64,000 nt of DNA from Methyloligella sp. GL2 (lineage in GTDB: Bacteria > Pseudomonadota > Alphaproteobacteria > Rhizobiales > Methyloligellaceae): positions 2,654,988 through 2,718,987 of the forward strand of contig NZ_CP054476.1 in NCBI RefSeq assembly GCF_013341275.1. The letters run 5' to 3'. Shown one piece after another: positions 27,033 through 35,832 of this stretch. Position 1 is the first letter of the stretch. Every line of letters begins with the position of its first letter. The notes below the pieces were generated by a model. The model worked only from the letters and a program-made list of their open reading frames with translations, was not told the origin of the DNA and did no database searches. Made by a program: the position numbers and the translations under genes.

Positions 27033-27131
27033 AGCTCTGAAATCCTTCCGGCTGGTTCCCGAGGGCATTCGCGACTCAGATGGCGGCGATTCGATCTATG
27101 GAGCAATGGGATAGCGCTTGCGGTCCAGCGC

Positions 27132-28406
27132 TCATTGCTCATCCTGCTTGCGACTTTCTGCAGCAGCAACCTCCATCGCGGCGGTGACGGCCGACACCCC
27201 TTGCCGCGCGAGGACGCCGATGCCGAAGCCGAGGATCGCGCCGGTTTTGAGCGAGAGCATCGCGCCGCCGAAGAGCGAGCCCATAAACAGGTAGACCATC
27301 ACAGCGGCGCAGAGAAAGGAGGTTGCCGGCGCGCGCAGCGCGGCCCCGGAGGCCAGTTGAAAGAAGATGAAGCAGCCGATCAGCCCGACATGGGTGATGA
27401 GATTGACGAGGCCGGCATCGCCGAGATTGGTGGCGTCGATACCGCCGAGAAAGAGCTGAGCCGGCCCGGTGGCGGCGAGATCGCCATAGGTCCAGGCCAG
27501 ACGCCCCCCCAAATCTCCACCGATAAGCCCGGCATTGGCGTAGACGAGGGCGCCGAGCACAAACAATGGAATCGGCAACACGCTGACGGCGCCGAGCGGG
27601 ATGCGGCGAAGAAGCGGATATCCCAAGACGAGGGCCGTGCTCAACGCCACCGAAAGCCGGGTATCTGCGAGAATGCCGAGAAGCAGGCAGATCAGGATCG
27701 GAAGCACCTTTTTGGCGGCCGGCAGCGATGCATCGCTCAAGGTGAAGATCACCGCGATAGTGGCGAAATAGCCGAGTGACAGAGGCTCGATGAAGATCGA
27801 GCCCGCCCTGTGGCTTGCCCCAAACAGCGTTCCACCAATCCGATAGGCGCCCAGATAAAGATTGGCCTCGGCGTTGGTTCCTTCGCCGGTATTGGTCCAG
27901 CTCCGCGTGCTCGTGTAGTAGCTCAGCGGGTCGCAGAACGCGATGTACTGATCGGTGAAAGCGAGCTCGAAAATCGCGACGCCGAGGATGACCAGCAGAA
28001 GCTTCGAGACGATGCCGGCGATATTGGCGCGGCTCGACCAGCCCAGCAGCACGAATATGGGAATGAGGTAGAGCCTGTACACAAACGCCGTGTCGAACTT
28101 GTTCGTGTAGAGCGACGATAAGAGAAACAGCAGCGCCAGGGCGCCAGCCAAGATCAGATAGAACTTGTTGATGACGGGGTCCGTCAGCCAGAGGCCGAAG
28201 CCCGCACCGGCGATCGCCAGGTAGCACAGCGTGACCATGCCGGTGCTGACCGACATGACATGCGCATTCAGGACGGCGAGCAGAAAGTTGGAGAAAACCG
28301 CCGCAAGTAGGATCGCCAGAGTTAAGTAATGTCGCCAAGTGCCGGCTTGACGCGCCCCGCTGGGGCTGAGGGAATGCGCAAGGGGTGAACTCGATGATAG
28401 GCTCAT
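27132..28406 (-). CDS. Predicted polysaccharide polymerase (Wzy/GumE-like membrane protein)
   Basis: A 424-residue protein with about ten to twelve transmembrane helices and a large central periplasmic loop (around TSTRSWTNTGEGTNAEANLYLG and IGGTLFGASHRAGSIFIEP). This topology fits the Wzy/GumE-like polymerases that join repeat units in the periplasm. Sequence conservation in this class is low, so the call rests on topology and locus. The ATG at 28404-28406 has a GAAGG site five to six bases upstream; a TTG at 28421 is less likely. It is divergent from the GT4 gene that follows. Confidence 0.7.
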   Translation of the reverse strand: MSLSSSSPLAHSLSPSGARQAGTWRHYLTLAILLAAVFSNFLLAVLNAHVMSVSTGMVTLCYLAIAGAGFGLWLTDPVINKFYLILAGALALLFLLSSLYTNKFDTAFVYRLYLIPIFVLLGWSSRANIAGIVSKLLLVILGVAIFELAFTDQYIAFCDPLSYYTSTRSWTNTGEGTNAEANLYLGAYRIGGTLFGASHRAGSIFIEPLSLGYFATIAVIFTLSDASLPAAKKVLPILICLLLGILADTRLSVALSTALVLGYPLLRRIPLGAVSVLPIPLFVLGALVYANAGLIGGDLGGRLAWTYGDLAATGPAQLFLGGIDATNLGDAGLVNLITHVGLIGCFIFFQLASGAALRAPATSFLCAAVMVYLFMGSLFGGAMLSLKTGAILGFGIGVLARQGVSAVTAAMEVAAAESRKQDEQ

Positions 28407-28586
28407 CAAAACCTTCGCCAAACGGCCGGACTAGACGGCCAAATTCGTGACCTGCTTATACTTGCCAGCTTATACTTCCATCGGGATGGAATTCGTAACA
28501 GGCCAAATCCCTTTCCCCGCTCATAGCCCGCCGCCGGGACAGCGACGCGTCCCAACTCGTCCCGTTTGATTCCAGGCTTTTCATCC

Positions 28587-29636
28587 ATGACAAGTATACT
28601 TGTCTTCCAGAACTACTTCACGCCCGCGCGGCATGCCTTGTTCGAACGCCTGTGCAAAAGAGGCGTCGCGCTCACCGCGCTCTATATGCATCTGCCGAGC
28701 GACGAAGGGCGCGCCTGGTCGCCGGTGGAAGATCCGCCCTACCCTGCGGTCCAGCTGCCGCATTTCTTCGTGGGCAAGACGCTGTTCTTCTGGGTTCCGA
28801 TGCGGTTCTGGCGGGCCAATATCATCGTGCTCGACAACAATCCGAGCAATATCTGCATGATTTTGTGGAGCGCACTTTTCGCCCTATGCGGCTCCAGACT
28901 CGGCATGTGGGTGGAGCATATCCCGGATCGCTACAAGGGGCGGCTGAAGCTCGCCTATCAGGCGGCGTGCACGCGGCTCCTGGCGCTGCTCTGCCCGATC
29001 CGCATCGCCTTCTCAGACATGACGCGGCGCTATCTCGAGGATTACGGCATCGACAGAAACTTGCGCCGCATGGTGCAGGCGGTGCCGCCGCCGGGGAAAC
29101 ATGCGCCGGCTCGGCCGCCAGCTCCCTTGCGCCGCTTCGGTTATCTCGGCTCGGACGGACCGCGGAAGAATGTACAGGCGCTGATCGAGGCGTTCGGCGG
29201 GCTCGGTCGGGACGACGTTACGCTCAAGATCGCCGGCTTCACCGGCGAACAGGAAATGCCCGGCCTGGACTTTCTCGGCTATGTCGACGAGGCCAGCCGC
29301 GAAGCTTTCTTCCAATCTATCGATGTGCTGATCTTGCCCTCCCTCGCCGATCCTTGGGGCTTCGTGATCAACGAGGCGCTGGAGCGCGGCTGCCTGGCGG
29401 TGGCCTCGGAGCGCTGCGGCAGCGCCGAGCTGGTTGCGAAAATCTCGCCCGATCTCGTCTGCGGCATCACGCCGGCAGAGATCGGCACCTGTCTGGAAAA
29501 GCTGATCGCGCTCGACGCATCGGAGCTCGCCGCGCTACGCGCCAAGGTTCCGGACGCGCTTGCCGGCTATTCCATGGACGCCGCAACGAACCGCTTCGCC
29601 GGCATCGCGCGGGCACTCGCCGGCGGGGCGTCTTAG
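28587..29636 (+). CDS. Glycosyltransferase family 4
   Basis: A 349-residue GT-B enzyme. The C-terminal nucleotide-sugar half has RRFGYLGSDGPRKNVQALIEAF, IDVLILPSLADPWGFVINEALERGCLAVAS and GSAELV; the E-x7-E-like pattern of GT4 is seen in DPWGFVINEALE. The N-terminal acceptor half begins ILVFQNYFTPARHALFERL. The donor sugar cannot be read from sequence. I take the ATG at 28587; the frame opens at a TTG (28566) with no support. It is divergent from the polymerase-like gene across 180 bases. Confidence 0.85.
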   Translation: MTSILVFQNYFTPARHALFERLCKRGVALTALYMHLPSDEGRAWSPVEDPPYPAVQLPHFFVGKTLFFWVPMRFWRANIIVLDNNPSNICMILWSALFALCGSRLGMWVEHIPDRYKGRLKLAYQAACTRLLALLCPIRIAFSDMTRRYLEDYGIDRNLRRMVQAVPPPGKHAPARPPAPLRRFGYLGSDGPRKNVQALIEAFGGLGRDDVTLKIAGFTGEQEMPGLDFLGYVDEASREAFFQSIDVLILPSLADPWGFVINEALERGCLAVASERCGSAELVAKISPDLVCGITPAEIGTCLEKLIALDASELAALRAKVPDALAGYSMDAATNRFAGIARALAGGAS

Positions 29637-29643
29637 CAACCGG

Positions 29644-30414
29644 CTAATCGCTGGAATGGATGACACGCAGCCCGGGCTGCTCGGTACGCCGGCGATAGAG
29701 ATAATCGTGGAAGGAGAGCTGGTCGACACGGTCGTAATGGCTGCCGAGCAGCTCGTCGACCGCGGCGAGATTGCCGGTCTCGACCAGGATATAGTCGATG
29801 ATGTGGCGGTCCATATCGACGCCGCTCAGCACATTAAGCTCGTAGCCTTCCACATCGAGGGACAGGAGATCGACGCGGCTCAGGCTGTATTTGTCGAGCA
29901 GCGTGGAAAGGGCGTGGATCTCGCTCTCGAAGGGGATCGCCTCTTCACCCACCCAGCTGGCGCCGCTCTCGGCATGGGCCTTGGCGCCGCCCTCTTCCAG
30001 GTGGCTCCCCGGCGTATCTTCGGCGACGGTCATCAGGGCGCCGTAATAAAGCGTGGTGGTGGTGCCTTCCTGATCGAAGCCGCCGAGGGCGCAAGATTCC
30101 ACGATGGCGTTGCGCTGCTTACGGCAGATCTCGGCGATCCACGGAATCGGCTCGATGAGGAGGCCGGACCAGCCGAGCTTGCGCTCCAGATACCAGGTGT
30201 TGGATTGCGAGAGCCCGTCATTGGCGCCCGCCTCGATGAACACGCCGCCCTTCCGGTCGCCGATATATTTCAACAACTTACGGTCGAGTTCGTTATGCGC
30301 CGGGAACTGGTCGACACCCAGCTTTTCGAGGCCGACGGTCAGATAGTAGCGCAGCCGTTTGCGTTGCTTGGCGTTGAGCAGCCGGCTGACGGAACGAATG
30401 AGAGTCTTCTTCAA
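29644..30414 (-). CDS. FkbM family SAM-dependent methyltransferase
   Basis: A 256-residue methyltransferase of the FkbM family: SAM loop VFIEAGANDGLSQSNT (about 58-73), then LLIEP, and the conserved DLLSLDVEGYELNVLSG in the middle. FkbM enzymes in such loci put O-methyl groups on sugars. The start is a TTG (complement of 30412-30414) with GGAAGG seven bases upstream, inside the end of the preceding methyltransferase gene; no internal ATG keeps the N-terminus. Its 3' end faces the GT4 gene. Confidence 0.88.
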   Translation of the reverse strand: MKKTLIRSVSRLLNAKQRKRLRYYLTVGLEKLGVDQFPAHNELDRKLLKYIGDRKGGVFIEAGANDGLSQSNTWYLERKLGWSGLLIEPIPWIAEICRKQRNAIVESCALGGFDQEGTTTTLYYGALMTVAEDTPGSHLEEGGAKAHAESGASWVGEEAIPFESEIHALSTLLDKYSLSRVDLLSLDVEGYELNVLSGVDMDRHIIDYILVETGNLAAVDELLGSHYDRVDQLSFHDYLYRRRTEQPGLRVIHSSD

Positions 30415-30417
30415 GTC

Positions 30418-31101
30418 TTAGCCTTCCCGGCGGATCGCCATGAGGGATTTCGGAAGCGGGCCGAGCCATTCGAAGCGGATCTCCGCATCGGGAAACAGGG
30501 CTTTCATCTGAGCCCTGTCCAGCATGATGGCGTCTTGCACCGCACGCATCGCCTCGCCCATATCGGCGGCGCGCGGATAGTTGCCGAGCCGCATTTTCAG
30601 CATCAGCTTGGCGCGCCAGCTATCGGGCAGCCAGTGGTAGAGGGGCGCGATGGCATGGGGCTCGACCGGAAACCAGTAATAGGGCGTCTGGATGTAGTAG
30701 GCCGGCGCCAGGCGCCGCGCCGTCTCGGCGAAAGCCTCCATCTTCGGCCAAAGACCGACATGCTCGATGGTGGAGTTTGAATGGACGAGATCGAAGCTGC
30801 CGGATTCGAACTCTTCAAGCGCGCAGGCATCGCCCTGAACCACCTTGAACAGCGGCGAGGCGCTGGCTTGCTGAGGCTCGGGATTGATCAGCGCGATAGA
30901 TACGCGGTGTTGCTGGAGATAGTCTGCGCCGAAAATCTTCCAATAGACCTCGCGCCCGCCGAGATCGGCGATGCGGACCTGCCCCTGCTTGGCGAAAACG
31001 GCTTCGATGAGATCGGCAATGACCTGCTTTCGTGCAGACCGGAAGCGCGATCCTAGGGAGTTCGGGTTGTCGTAATTTACGAGGTCCGTGAGCTGGCTCA
31101 T
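30418..31101 (-). CDS. Class I SAM-dependent methyltransferase
   Basis: A 227-residue enzyme. Motif I is IADLGGREVYWKIFG (about 43-57). A later FDLVHSNSTIEHVG (about 103-116) is the usual motif IV region of sugar or lipid O-methyltransferases. Its target is unknown. The frame stays open to 31746 inside the neighbouring GT4 gene on the same strand, but the ATG at 31099-31101 gives the natural length. FkbM follows after three bases, so two methyltransferases are made from the same message. Confidence 0.8.
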   Translation of the reverse strand: MSQLTDLVNYDNPNSLGSRFRSARKQVIADLIEAVFAKQGQVRIADLGGREVYWKIFGADYLQQHRVSIALINPEPQQASASPLFKVVQGDACALEEFESGSFDLVHSNSTIEHVGLWPKMEAFAETARRLAPAYYIQTPYYWFPVEPHAIAPLYHWLPDSWRAKLMLKMRLGNYPRAADMGEAMRAVQDAIMLDRAQMKALFPDAEIRFEWLGPLPKSLMAIRREG

Positions 31102-31123
31102 TTCGTTCCGCGTTCTCCGCCTG

Positions 31124-32206
31124 TCAATTGCTCTTGGAGCATAGGCCGGGCTGGCAGGGAGACATCTCCTCCGCCCGCACCAAGGCTTCGACCTTGCGTG
31201 CAATCCCCGTCCAATCGAAGCGCGCGCCATAGGCCTTCGCGTCATGCCGCGGCTGGGTTGCCGCCTCTTGCAGAAGCGCGGCGACCTCGCTCGGCGTTGC
31301 GGTGCCGGAGACAAATTTGGCCCAAGGCGCGGCAACAGAACGGTGGATGGGAAGATCGGAGCAGACGATGGGACAGCCCTCGATCCCCGCCTCCACCAGC
31401 GGCATGTTGAAGCCTTCGGCGTGAGACAAGGAAACGAAGGCGGCGCAGTTGCGGTAGAGCCAGGCAAGCTGCCCGTCGCTGGCATCGTCGAGCCAGAGCA
31501 GGCGCTTCTCCGGGCCGGCAGTCTGGCGCAGCCTTTCCACCACATCGCCCCAGCCGGGGCGGCCGGCGACGACCAGCGTGTAGGGCGCATCCCCCGCCGC
31601 CGCCAGCATGTCGAGCACGCCGTCGTAATTCTTGCGCGGCTCGACGGTGCCGACGGCAAGGACAAAAGGGCTCCCGTCCAAGGCAGCGACAGGTTCCGGC
31701 GCGAGGGTGCGCAAATCGAGACCGGGCGCATTGCCGACGCAGTCAAAATCCAGTCCGAACAGGCTGCTCAGCTCTTTGGCGGTGAGCTCTGTGGGGGCAG
31801 CGCGCACATCGTAGCGGCGCAGCATCCACTTCTCGACGGTTTTGAACAGCAGCTTGCCCTGCCAGCTATTGCCGGCATCGCGCGTCCAGGGGAAGCTGTC
31901 ATGAATGATGCGCAGCAGCTTCTGGCGAGTCAGCAGAAATAGGGGCGATGCCGGATAGCTTGGGCAGACGACCGTGACCGGCTCGCCCGCGGCGAGCTTG
32001 GCGGCGATGCGCGGCATGGCAAACCAGCCGCCCAGTGCATTCGAGACCGGCACCACGCCTTTGCCGGAGATAAGCGCCGGGTCCATCACCACCGCATGAG
32101 TATCCGGCTCGGCCTCGCGCATCGCCTCGAACAGATTGATGCCATAGCGCTCGATGCCGGTGGTCTCGGGGCGGCGGGTGGCGAGGACGAGGTCGAAGAC
32201 GATCAT
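31124..32206 (-). CDS. Glycosyltransferase family 4 (WbaZ/mannosyltransferase-like)
   Basis: A 360-residue GT-B glycosyltransferase. The donor-binding half has FVLAVGTVEPRKNYDGVL, VVAGRPGWGD, LSHAEGFNMPLVEAGIEGCPIVCSDLPI (the E-x7-E region) and the terminal W-x-x-IARKVEAL. The pattern EPRKN and the SHAEGFNMPLVE loop are typical of the mannosyl/rhamnosyl branch of GT4; given manC in this locus a mannosyl transfer is plausible. The wecG-like stop lies immediately upstream with no gap. Confidence 0.87.
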   Translation of the reverse strand: MIVFDLVLATRRPETTGIERYGINLFEAMREAEPDTHAVVMDPALISGKGVVPVSNALGGWFAMPRIAAKLAAGEPVTVVCPSYPASPLFLLTRQKLLRIIHDSFPWTRDAGNSWQGKLLFKTVEKWMLRRYDVRAAPTELTAKELSSLFGLDFDCVGNAPGLDLRTLAPEPVAALDGSPFVLAVGTVEPRKNYDGVLDMLAAAGDAPYTLVVAGRPGWGDVVERLRQTAGPEKRLLWLDDASDGQLAWLYRNCAAFVSLSHAEGFNMPLVEAGIEGCPIVCSDLPIHRSVAAPWAKFVSGTATPSEVAALLQEAATQPRHDAKAYGARFDWTGIARKVEALVRAEEMSPCQPGLCSKSN

Positions 32207-33025
32207 TCAGCAGGCCGTGGCATCGCCGGACGATGCCCCCCGTTTGAAGACCGTCCACAGAAGCAGCCGCCAGACGGCGGCCGGGTAAAGCAGACAATAG
32301 CGGGCGAAAAGTCGCCGCGGCTCCTGGGCGAAGCGGAAGGCCCATTCGAGGCCGAGCTTCTGGATCAGGCGCGGCGCGCGGCGCTTCAGCCCGCCGAGCA
32401 TCTCGAAGGATCCGCCGATCCCGATCACCACCGCGCTGGGCAGCTCGGCGAGCACAGCTTGGCCGACGATATCTTGCTTGGGCACGCCGAGCGCAATGAA
32501 GACGAGCTGCGGCCCGGCCGCGGCTACATCCTTCGCCACTCGGCTAAGCCCCTCCGGATCGGTGGGGATGATGTCCGAGTTGAGATAGGCAATCCGATCT
32601 TCGGAGACGCCATATTTCGCCAGCGCCAGCTTCGGATCGACGCCGCCGATAATGCCGAAGGAGACCCCCTCGCCGCGCTGCAGCAAGGTCTCGACGAGAT
32701 CGACTCCGGCGATGCGCTCTTGCGCGATGCGCGAACCGCTCGTCATCCGGCAAGCCCAGTGCACCGGCGCACCGTCGGCGCAAATCATCTCCGCGGAGCG
32801 GATCATCCCGCCATAGACGGGATCGCGGGCGGCACGGCCGAGATGCTCCATGTTCAGGGTCACGGCATGGCCGCCCTGCCCCGATCTGGCGCGCTGCAGC
32901 AGAAGCTCGGCGAAACGGTCCGCCGTCGTGGCCGTCACGTCGAAGCCGAGCAGATCCACCACGGCCATATCCGTGTCGCCCGGTTTTGCGATTTCACCGC
33001 CCGACGGCGAGACTTTTGCCGTCAT
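32207..33025 (-). CDS. WecG/TagA/CpsF family glycosyltransferase
   Basis: A 272-residue GT26-family enzyme. Landmarks are VTLNMEHLGRAARDP, ADGAPVHWACRM, RIAGVDLVETLL, FGIIGG, DIIPTDPEGL and the core FIALGVPKQDIVGQ, followed by GIGGSFEMLGG and GLEWAFRFAQEPRRLFARY. Such enzymes add ManNAcA or a related sugar to a lipid-linked intermediate. The frame extends to 33151, but that stretch contains a 14-base degenerate tandem repeat (33036-33093) that does not keep codon phase, so I take the ATG at 33023-33025. First gene of a minus-strand run wecG-GT4-methyltransferase-FkbM. Confidence 0.88.
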   Translation of the reverse strand: MTAKVSPSGGEIAKPGDTDMAVVDLLGFDVTATTADRFAELLLQRARSGQGGHAVTLNMEHLGRAARDPVYGGMIRSAEMICADGAPVHWACRMTSGSRIAQERIAGVDLVETLLQRGEGVSFGIIGGVDPKLALAKYGVSEDRIAYLNSDIIPTDPEGLSRVAKDVAAAGPQLVFIALGVPKQDIVGQAVLAELPSAVVIGIGGSFEMLGGLKRRAPRLIQKLGLEWAFRFAQEPRRLFARYCLLYPAAVWRLLLWTVFKRGASSGDATAC

Positions 33026-33484
33026 CGCCCTGCCCCCCGCATGGCTTGGCCCCATATGGCTTGCCCCGTATGACTTGCCCCGTACGACTGGCTCCAGCCG
33101 CGGCGCGAGATCCACAAATCCCTTGAGGCCCGCGTCGACGAAAATCGACAATCAATTCTGCGAAGCACAGCGTCAGGCACGAAGTGAAGGACTAGTCGAA
33201 TCGGCGTGGCCATCCGGGCCAAGTATTAATGTATATTACGATATCAGTCCGAGGGGCGCGATCCCAACAGAAGAGTTGGCGAAATGAACAGATTCATCGA
33301 AAAAAGAGCGGCGTTAGGCCCCTACGGATACCCGCCACAAAACGCGCCACACCTGCTGCGGCGGACAATCGACTAATCTACTTGGAGTACCGGCCGATTC
33401 GCGCTTGAGAGTCGAATGACGCAGTGATCGCGGTTATTTTCCGGTATGCGAGATTTACGCAACGTGAGCGCTGGGGGCTAGAAA
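33026..33484. other. 459-base divergent intergenic region with a degenerate 14-base tandem repeat
   Basis: No supported gene. At 33036-33093 four imperfect copies of a 14-15 base unit of the type CCC-R-TATGGCTTGC stand head to tail. Further on the base composition becomes AT-richer (TTAATGTATATTACGATATC near 33226-33245), TACTTGG occurs at 33379-33385, and GGGGG precedes the sulfotransferase start. The region presumably carries the divergent promoters for the wecG run and the sulfotransferase. A 30-codon frame at 33284-33376 has no other support. Confidence 0.6.
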
Positions 33485-34294
33485 ATGGATGGGCGCATTC
33501 GCCATATTATTTATCAGCATATTCATGGCATCGCGCTGGATGCGCGTCAGGCGTTCCAGAAACTTACTGGGCAAGATAAAGCGCTAAAATCTCAGACATT
33601 CATCTGTGGCTGTCCGCATAGCGGAACAACGCTGATGGCGAATATGTTTGCGGCGCATCCGCAAGTTTTCATTCCGATGCGCGAGACCGAGATTTTCCAC
33701 TTCACTGCTGAGACCCGCCGCGGGCTGAGGAACCTGCAAGAGCAGGCCAAGCTCGCCGGCAAGCCGCATCTCGCCGAGAAAACGCCGATCCATGTGTTCT
33801 CGCTGGACCGGATCCGGGAGCTGGTCCCGGGCGCGACATTCGTCATCATGATGCGCGACGGGCGCGATGTCGCCGCCTCCTTCGTGAAGCGCTGGGGCAA
33901 TGCCGATGGCGGTTTCCGCAACTGGGTCGATGCGAGCGAGATCGCAACCGAGGCGCGAGGCGCGGACGACGCCATCGTGGTCCGTTACGAGGATCTGATC
34001 GCCGATCCGCAAGACGTGCTGGAGAAGGTTTGCGGCTTCGTTGGCATGCCCTTCGATCCGGCCATGCTGGAATATTACAAGGTGCAACGCTCCTGGTTCG
34101 GCGTGAAGCGGCCGGAGAAGACGGGCGGCAAGGACGGGGTGGAGCACAAAACGCTGCGGAGCTGGCAGGTGAACCAGCCGATTTTCGACGGCCGGGGCGG
34201 CTGGCGGAAGATCCTCCGCGATGAGGATGTGGCCCGCTTCAAGACGTCTCCGGCAAACGAGCTGATGCAGCGTTTCGGCTACGCCGTCGAATAG
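33485..34294 (+). CDS. Sulfotransferase family protein
   Basis: A 269-residue PAPS-dependent sulfotransferase. The 5'-phosphosulfate-binding loop CGCPHSGTT is at 41-49 and the 3'-phosphate-binding element RDGRDVAASF near 124-133; AEKTPIH and VVRYEDLIADP complete the family pattern. Located in the exopolysaccharide locus, it probably sulfates a sugar of the polymer, giving it extra negative charge. It stands alone on the plus strand, with its own upstream region, and is convergent with the FrhB-like gene 14 bases away. Confidence 0.9.
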   Translation: MDGRIRHIIYQHIHGIALDARQAFQKLTGQDKALKSQTFICGCPHSGTTLMANMFAAHPQVFIPMRETEIFHFTAETRRGLRNLQEQAKLAGKPHLAEKTPIHVFSLDRIRELVPGATFVIMMRDGRDVAASFVKRWGNADGGFRNWVDASEIATEARGADDAIVVRYEDLIADPQDVLEKVCGFVGMPFDPAMLEYYKVQRSWFGVKRPEKTGGKDGVEHKTLRSWQVNQPIFDGRGGWRKILRDEDVARFKTSPANELMQRFGYAVE

Positions 34295-34307
34295 GCCGGC
34301 GGCGCCT

Positions 34308-35819
34308 CTACAAGAAACGCTTCAACGGCCGGGTCAGAACCCGGCCCAACTTTCCTGCGACACGCGCGGGAGTGTAACGGGCCATTTTATCGGTCCGGCT
34401 GAGCGCCCGCAGCTCGGGCGCGATGGCTTGCCTGAAAATCGCAAGATCGCCGCGCTGCTTGGCCTGGCGGAACGCGTCGTGGCTGCGCATGGCGAGACGC
34501 TCGCGGATGCGAATAATGCGCTTGCGCAGCATGGAGACACGGAGAGAGCCCGGCGCGATGCGCTTGCGCGGCACGTGCTCGCCGCGACGCAGAGCATTTT
34601 TCAGCCGCACCGAAAGCCCCAAATGGCGATGGCGGAAATTGCCGCCCTGCGAGGCGAGGAGATCGGCCATGGCGAGCGGCTCGAACACGATCTCGGACGA
34701 CCGCAGGCCCTCCTCGAAGATGGCCTGAAGCTCGGGGTTGCGGCAGACGACGATATTGGTGCCGCGCCAGTCTTTCGCGAAGCGATCGACCCAGGCATCG
34801 CCGAAGCAGACATCGGCCGTCTCGGCGAAAATGTCGTCGCAGAAATCGCAGGCGCGGAGCTGGAACAGCGCATGGCCCCAATTGCCGCCGAGCATGGTGA
34901 GCGAGGTGGCGTAGCGCCAGTCGGAAGAGCCGCGGCGCAAGGCGCCGAACTCGTAGCGGTTGGCCGGCTGATCGGGAACCTTATGGCGGAAGTCGACGCG
35001 CGCCAGCTCGTCCGGGCTCACCCCGACCTGCCAAGCCATCAGCTCGGCGAAGCCGGAGCTCTTCAGATGGCCGCAGACGAGCCCCAGAAAATAGCCGAGC
35101 TGCTCGGAGAGGACGGGATCGGACTTGGCGAGAAGGCGCGCCGCCTTGATGAAGCACGGCACGCCGACAAGCGCGTAGCGTTTGCCGTCGCCGCGCACGG
35201 CGCGAAGCGCAGCGGAGAGCTCGGTGGAGTAATATTGCGACTTGCGCCGCTGCAGCAGCTCCTCGGTGCTGGTGGAGACGCAGTAATCGAACAGCCGCCC
35301 CTCTTCGCGCCCCTCGCCGACATGGATCACCCCGTCGATCATGCCACGCTCCAGCAATTGGATCAGCAGCCAGCTGGTCAGCCCGCCGGAGCTGCTGTCG
35401 GTCACCGTTTCGGTGTCGGCGACGCGCCCTGCGTTCAGGGAAAGATAGTATCCGGTGCGGGGGTCCTGCGCCTGACCGCTTTTGCCGAACAGCTCTTCGG
35501 CGATGGCGGTCTCGTCGGGGGCGGCATCGGAGAACGGGCAGACCGCGCCGAGCTCGGCTCGCTCCACGGGGCCGACCTCTTCCAGCGAGGCCTCGTAAGC
35601 ACCGCTCTCGTTCAGGCGCATGGTCACCGAGCCGCACGCCACCGCACAGCCGCCGCAGCCGACGCAAAGCCCGCGCTGCACCACGTCGGAAATCGAAAAC
35701 CCGTCGGCGCGCGCCTCGCTAGGAACCGCCATTGCCGATCTCTCCACCGGTCTGCTCGCGCTGGCGAACGGGGCGAAAGCCCTGATGCGCCACTGGCGAA
35801 TACCGGTTTGCAAACTCAT
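34308..35819 (-). CDS. FrhB/FdhB-like iron-sulfur flavoprotein (coenzyme F420 hydrogenase/dehydrogenase beta-subunit family)
   Basis: A 503-residue protein. A ferredoxin-like motif CX2CX2CX3C is at C52, C55, C58 and C62, followed by the FrhB N-terminal domain (TDSSSGGLTSWLL and ALVGVPCFIKAARLL). The FrhB C-terminal domain follows (GLVCGHLKSSGF, ACDFCDDIFAETADVCFGDAW). Members reduce or oxidise F420 in archaea; others sit beside pyruvyl transferases in polysaccharide loci with no known reaction. The ATG at 35817-35819 has GAGGAG nine bases upstream, which decides the start. It follows the pyruvyl transferase by 13 bases. This genome appears to make F420 (see 52344-56435), so F420 use here is worth testing. 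Confidence 0.88.
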   Translation of the reverse strand: MSLQTGIRQWRIRAFAPFASASRPVERSAMAVPSEARADGFSISDVVQRGLCVGCGGCAVACGSVTMRLNESGAYEASLEEVGPVERAELGAVCPFSDAAPDETAIAEELFGKSGQAQDPRTGYYLSLNAGRVADTETVTDSSSGGLTSWLLIQLLERGMIDGVIHVGEGREEGRLFDYCVSTSTEELLQRRKSQYYSTELSAALRAVRGDGKRYALVGVPCFIKAARLLAKSDPVLSEQLGYFLGLVCGHLKSSGFAELMAWQVGVSPDELARVDFRHKVPDQPANRYEFGALRRGSSDWRYATSLTMLGGNWGHALFQLRACDFCDDIFAETADVCFGDAWVDRFAKDWRGTNIVVCRNPELQAIFEEGLRSSEIVFEPLAMADLLASQGGNFRHRHLGLSVRLKNALRRGEHVPRKRIAPGSLRVSMLRKRIIRIRERLAMRSHDAFRQAKQRGDLAIFRQAIAPELRALSRTDKMARYTPARVAGKLGRVLTRPLKRFL

Positions 35820-35832
35820 GGCAGAGATCTCC

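Noticed and set aside
33284..33376. 30-codon frame in the divergent intergenic region before the sulfotransferase
   Set aside because: No ribosome site of note, no recognised motif, and no coupling to a neighbour.
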